DNA of 7,876 nucleotides from Flavobacteriales bacterium UBA7519 (GTDB lineage Bacteria; Bacteroidota; Bacteroidia; Flavobacteriales; Weeksellaceae): NCBI GenBank assembly GCA_002476905.1, contig DLND01000112.1:1072-8947 (forward strand). Reading direction: 5' to 3'. Position numbers and translations under genes: made by a program. Below, piece by piece: positions 6,608-7,876 of the stretch (positions are counted from its first letter, which is position 1; every line of letters begins with the position of its first letter). Under the pieces are notes generated by a model that did not search any database, had not been told where the DNA came from, and saw only the letters and a list, made by a program, of their open reading frames with translations.

Positions 6608-6614
6608 ATATTTG
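6607..6614 (+). promoter_or_regulatory. -7 promoter box of the cytochrome c-rlmF unit
   Basis: TATATTTG matches TAnnTTTG exactly and ends 14 bases before the ATG at 6629, directly after the terminator stem and U-tract. Any -33 element would fall within the hairpin, where no TTG is seen. Confidence 0.55.
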
Positions 6615-6628
6615 AACAAAATCTGAAA

Positions 6629-7009
6629 ATGAAAAGAATAATTATTGCAACCATTTTAATGGCTATTTTTTCCTGTTCTAAAAGTGAAAATTCTGGTAAT
6701 AAAGATGTTATTGCTTCTGAACCAGAACCTACGCCAAAAGTCGTAACCGATCCAATTGCCGAAGGTAAATCGTTAGTTGAAGGCGCAGATTGTTTAGGTT
6801 GTCACAAACTAGACGAAAAAATGATTGGACCCTCTTACAAAGAAGTGGCAAAAAAATATGAGAACACACCGGAGAATGTAGAAATGCTGGCGGAGAAAAT
6901 CATTAAAGGAAGTTCGGGAATTTGGGGAGATGTTCCTATGCCGGCTCACAATGGATTGAGCAAAGAAAATGCGAAATTTATGGCGCAGTATGTTTTATCT
7001 TCGAAGTAA
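6629..7009 (+). CDS. Class I c-type cytochrome, predicted lipoprotein
   Basis: A 126-residue electron carrier. The N-terminus is a lipoprotein signal: basic MKR, a hydrophobic stretch (4-14) and a lipobox ending at Cys16 (AIFSC), so the mature protein should be lipid-anchored. A charged Ser/Glu/Pro-rich tether (17-40) follows. The heme domain covers about 43-126, with the single heme motif CLGCH (Cys55, Cys58, His59), the GPSY loop (67-70), and Met104 in VPMPAH as the likely sixth ligand. This is the layout of small cytochromes of the c551/c552 type, which shuttle electrons between respiratory complexes or to a terminal oxidase; the partner is not shown here. The ATG at 6629 is chosen because it opens directly on the signal peptide and follows the -7 box, whereas the longer frame starts inside the terminator. 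The next gene begins 9 bases after its stop, suggesting cotranscription. Confidence 0.9.
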   Translation: MKRIIIATILMAIFSCSKSENSGNKDVIASEPEPTPKVVTDPIAEGKSLVEGADCLGCHKLDEKMIGPSYKEVAKKYENTPENVEMLAEKIIKGSSGIWGDVPMPAHNGLSKENAKFMAQYVLSSK

Positions 7010-7018
7010 CTTTTGCTG

Positions 7019-7876
7019 ATGTCTGAAAAGTCCAGTCTTCATCCAAGAAATCTCCATCGCAATTCTTATGATTTTGAAGCTTTAATTTCCGTCGTTCCAG
7101 AGTTGAAGCATTACGTTTTCAAAAATGATTATGATACTTTGACGATCAATTTTAGTATTCCGAAAGCGGTTAGATTACTTAATAAAGCTTTGCTTTTACA
7201 ATATTATAATGTCAAAGAATGGGATATTCCAGAAGGCAATCTTTGTCCGCCGATTCCGGGGAGGGCAGATTATGTCCATTATTTAGCAGACTTGTTGGCG
7301 GAAGACAAAGGGAAAATTCCAACTGGTAGTTCGGTCAAAGGTCTGGATATTGGAACAGGAGCCAATCTCGTTTATCCTTTGATTGCCAATTATTCTTACG
7401 GCTGGGAAATGTTGGGAACGGATATCAATCCAAATTCTCTGAAAAATGCCCAAAAAATTTTAGAAAGTAATCCTAATTTAGAAGAAAATATCCAACTTAA
7501 ACTTCAACCCGATTCTGATTTGATTTTTAAAAATATCATTTTGTCGAAAGACCGTTTCACTTTCTCAATGTGTAATCCGCCTTTCCACGAATCGGAAGAA
7601 GATGCAATGTCGGGAAATCGAAGAAAGAATAACAATCTCAGAAATACGAAAATTCAAAATCCAAACCTCAATTTCGGAGGTCAGCATTCCGAATTGTGGT
7701 GTGAAGGTGGCGAAATGGCTTTCATCAAAAAAATGATAAACGAAAGTGTCCAATTTTCTTCACAGGTTCTTTGGTTCACGAGTCTGGTTTCCAAAAAAGA
7801 CAATCTGCATCAGTTGACAACACTTCCCAAAAATCTGAAAGTGCCAGAATTCAAAACCATTGATATGGCACAAGGT
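7019..7876 (+). CDS. rlmF: 23S rRNA (adenine(1618)-N(6))-methyltransferase RlmF, 3' end beyond the window
   Basis: RlmF uses S-adenosylmethionine to methylate N6 of A1618 (E. coli numbering) in 23S rRNA. The first 286 codons are open and run off the window in frame; the E. coli protein has about 308 residues, so only a short tail should be missing. Family signatures are LHPRN at 7-11, a WDIPEGNLCPPIPGRADY block at 68-85, the SAM-binding GLDIGTGAN at 108-116, the catalytic NPPF at 186-189 followed by HESEEDA, and the NFGGQHSELWCEGGE and WFTSLVSKK blocks further on. The order and spacing match E. coli YbiN/RlmF closely. The ATG at 7019 is chosen because it aligns with the family N-terminus, and it lies 9 bases after the cytochrome stop with no promoter or Shine-Dalgarno sequence between. 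A shared transcript with the cytochrome is likely; a functional link is not evident. Confidence 0.95.
   Translation, partial: MSEKSSLHPRNLHRNSYDFEALISVVPELKHYVFKNDYDTLTINFSIPKAVRLLNKALLLQYYNVKEWDIPEGNLCPPIPGRADYVHYLADLLAEDKGKIPTGSSVKGLDIGTGANLVYPLIANYSYGWEMLGTDINPNSLKNAQKILESNPNLEENIQLKLQPDSDLIFKNIILSKDRFTFSMCNPPFHESEEDAMSGNRRKNNNLRNTKIQNPNLNFGGQHSELWCEGGEMAFIKKMINESVQFSSQVLWFTSLVSKKDNLHQLTTLPKNLKVPEFKTIDMAQG

Noticed and set aside
6593..6628. ATG at 6593 as start of the cytochrome
   Set aside because: It lies inside the right arm of the terminator hairpin and would put 12 residues before an otherwise complete lipoprotein signal.
1..7876. tRNA or rRNA genes, CRISPR arrays, transposase genes, attachment sites
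   Set aside because: No cloverleaf-type sequence, regularly spaced repeats, transposase motifs or flanking duplications were seen on either strand by eye.

Overview
The window looks like chromosomal DNA from a Bacteroidota member of class Flavobacteriia, probably Weeksellaceae (Chryseobacterium or Epilithonimonas type). Grounds: AT-rich intergenic DNA, no Shine-Dalgarno sequences before genes, repeated exact matches to the Bacteroidota -7 promoter box TAnnTTTG, a secreted peptidase with a type IX secretion (T9SS) C-terminal sorting domain, and protein sequences that read as flavobacterial throughout. The genus is inference from recalled sequence style; no search was run.

Layout, left to right. 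1-293 is non-coding, with nested inverted repeats and degenerate CTTTGCG-type repeats. 319-1431 (+) is prfB, peptide chain release factor 2, uninterrupted at the site where many bacteria have a programmed frameshift. 1485-2009 (+) is a two-gene toxin-antitoxin type unit: a small antitoxin-like gene overlapping a RelE/ParE-type toxin gene that is broken by a one-base deletion. A hairpin at 2026-2051 separates it from the convergent gene at 2057-3388 (-), a lipoyl-dependent E2 acyltransferase of a 2-oxo acid dehydrogenase complex. Divergent from that is 3510-3800 (+), a small ABM-fold monooxygenase-like protein. 3943-6551 (+) is a T9SS-exported M36 (fungalysin) metallopeptidase, interrupted by an in-frame TAA at 5016-5018 and with no credible start codon in the frame of its signal peptide. 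A strong terminator (6576-6607) follows. Then come a lipoprotein c-type cytochrome (6629-7009, +) and, 9 bases later, rlmF (7019 to beyond the window end, +), a 23S rRNA adenine methyltransferase.

The intact genes are housekeeping: translation termination, rRNA modification, 2-oxo acid oxidation and electron transfer. The accessory genes (toxin, exported protease) carry inactivating lesions while the rest of each reading frame is preserved, so both look recently broken or affected by sequence error. I found no convincing undescribed multi-gene system. The most interesting signals are the two broken accessory genes, the frameshift-free RF2 gene ending in UAG, and the repeat-rich first 250 bases.
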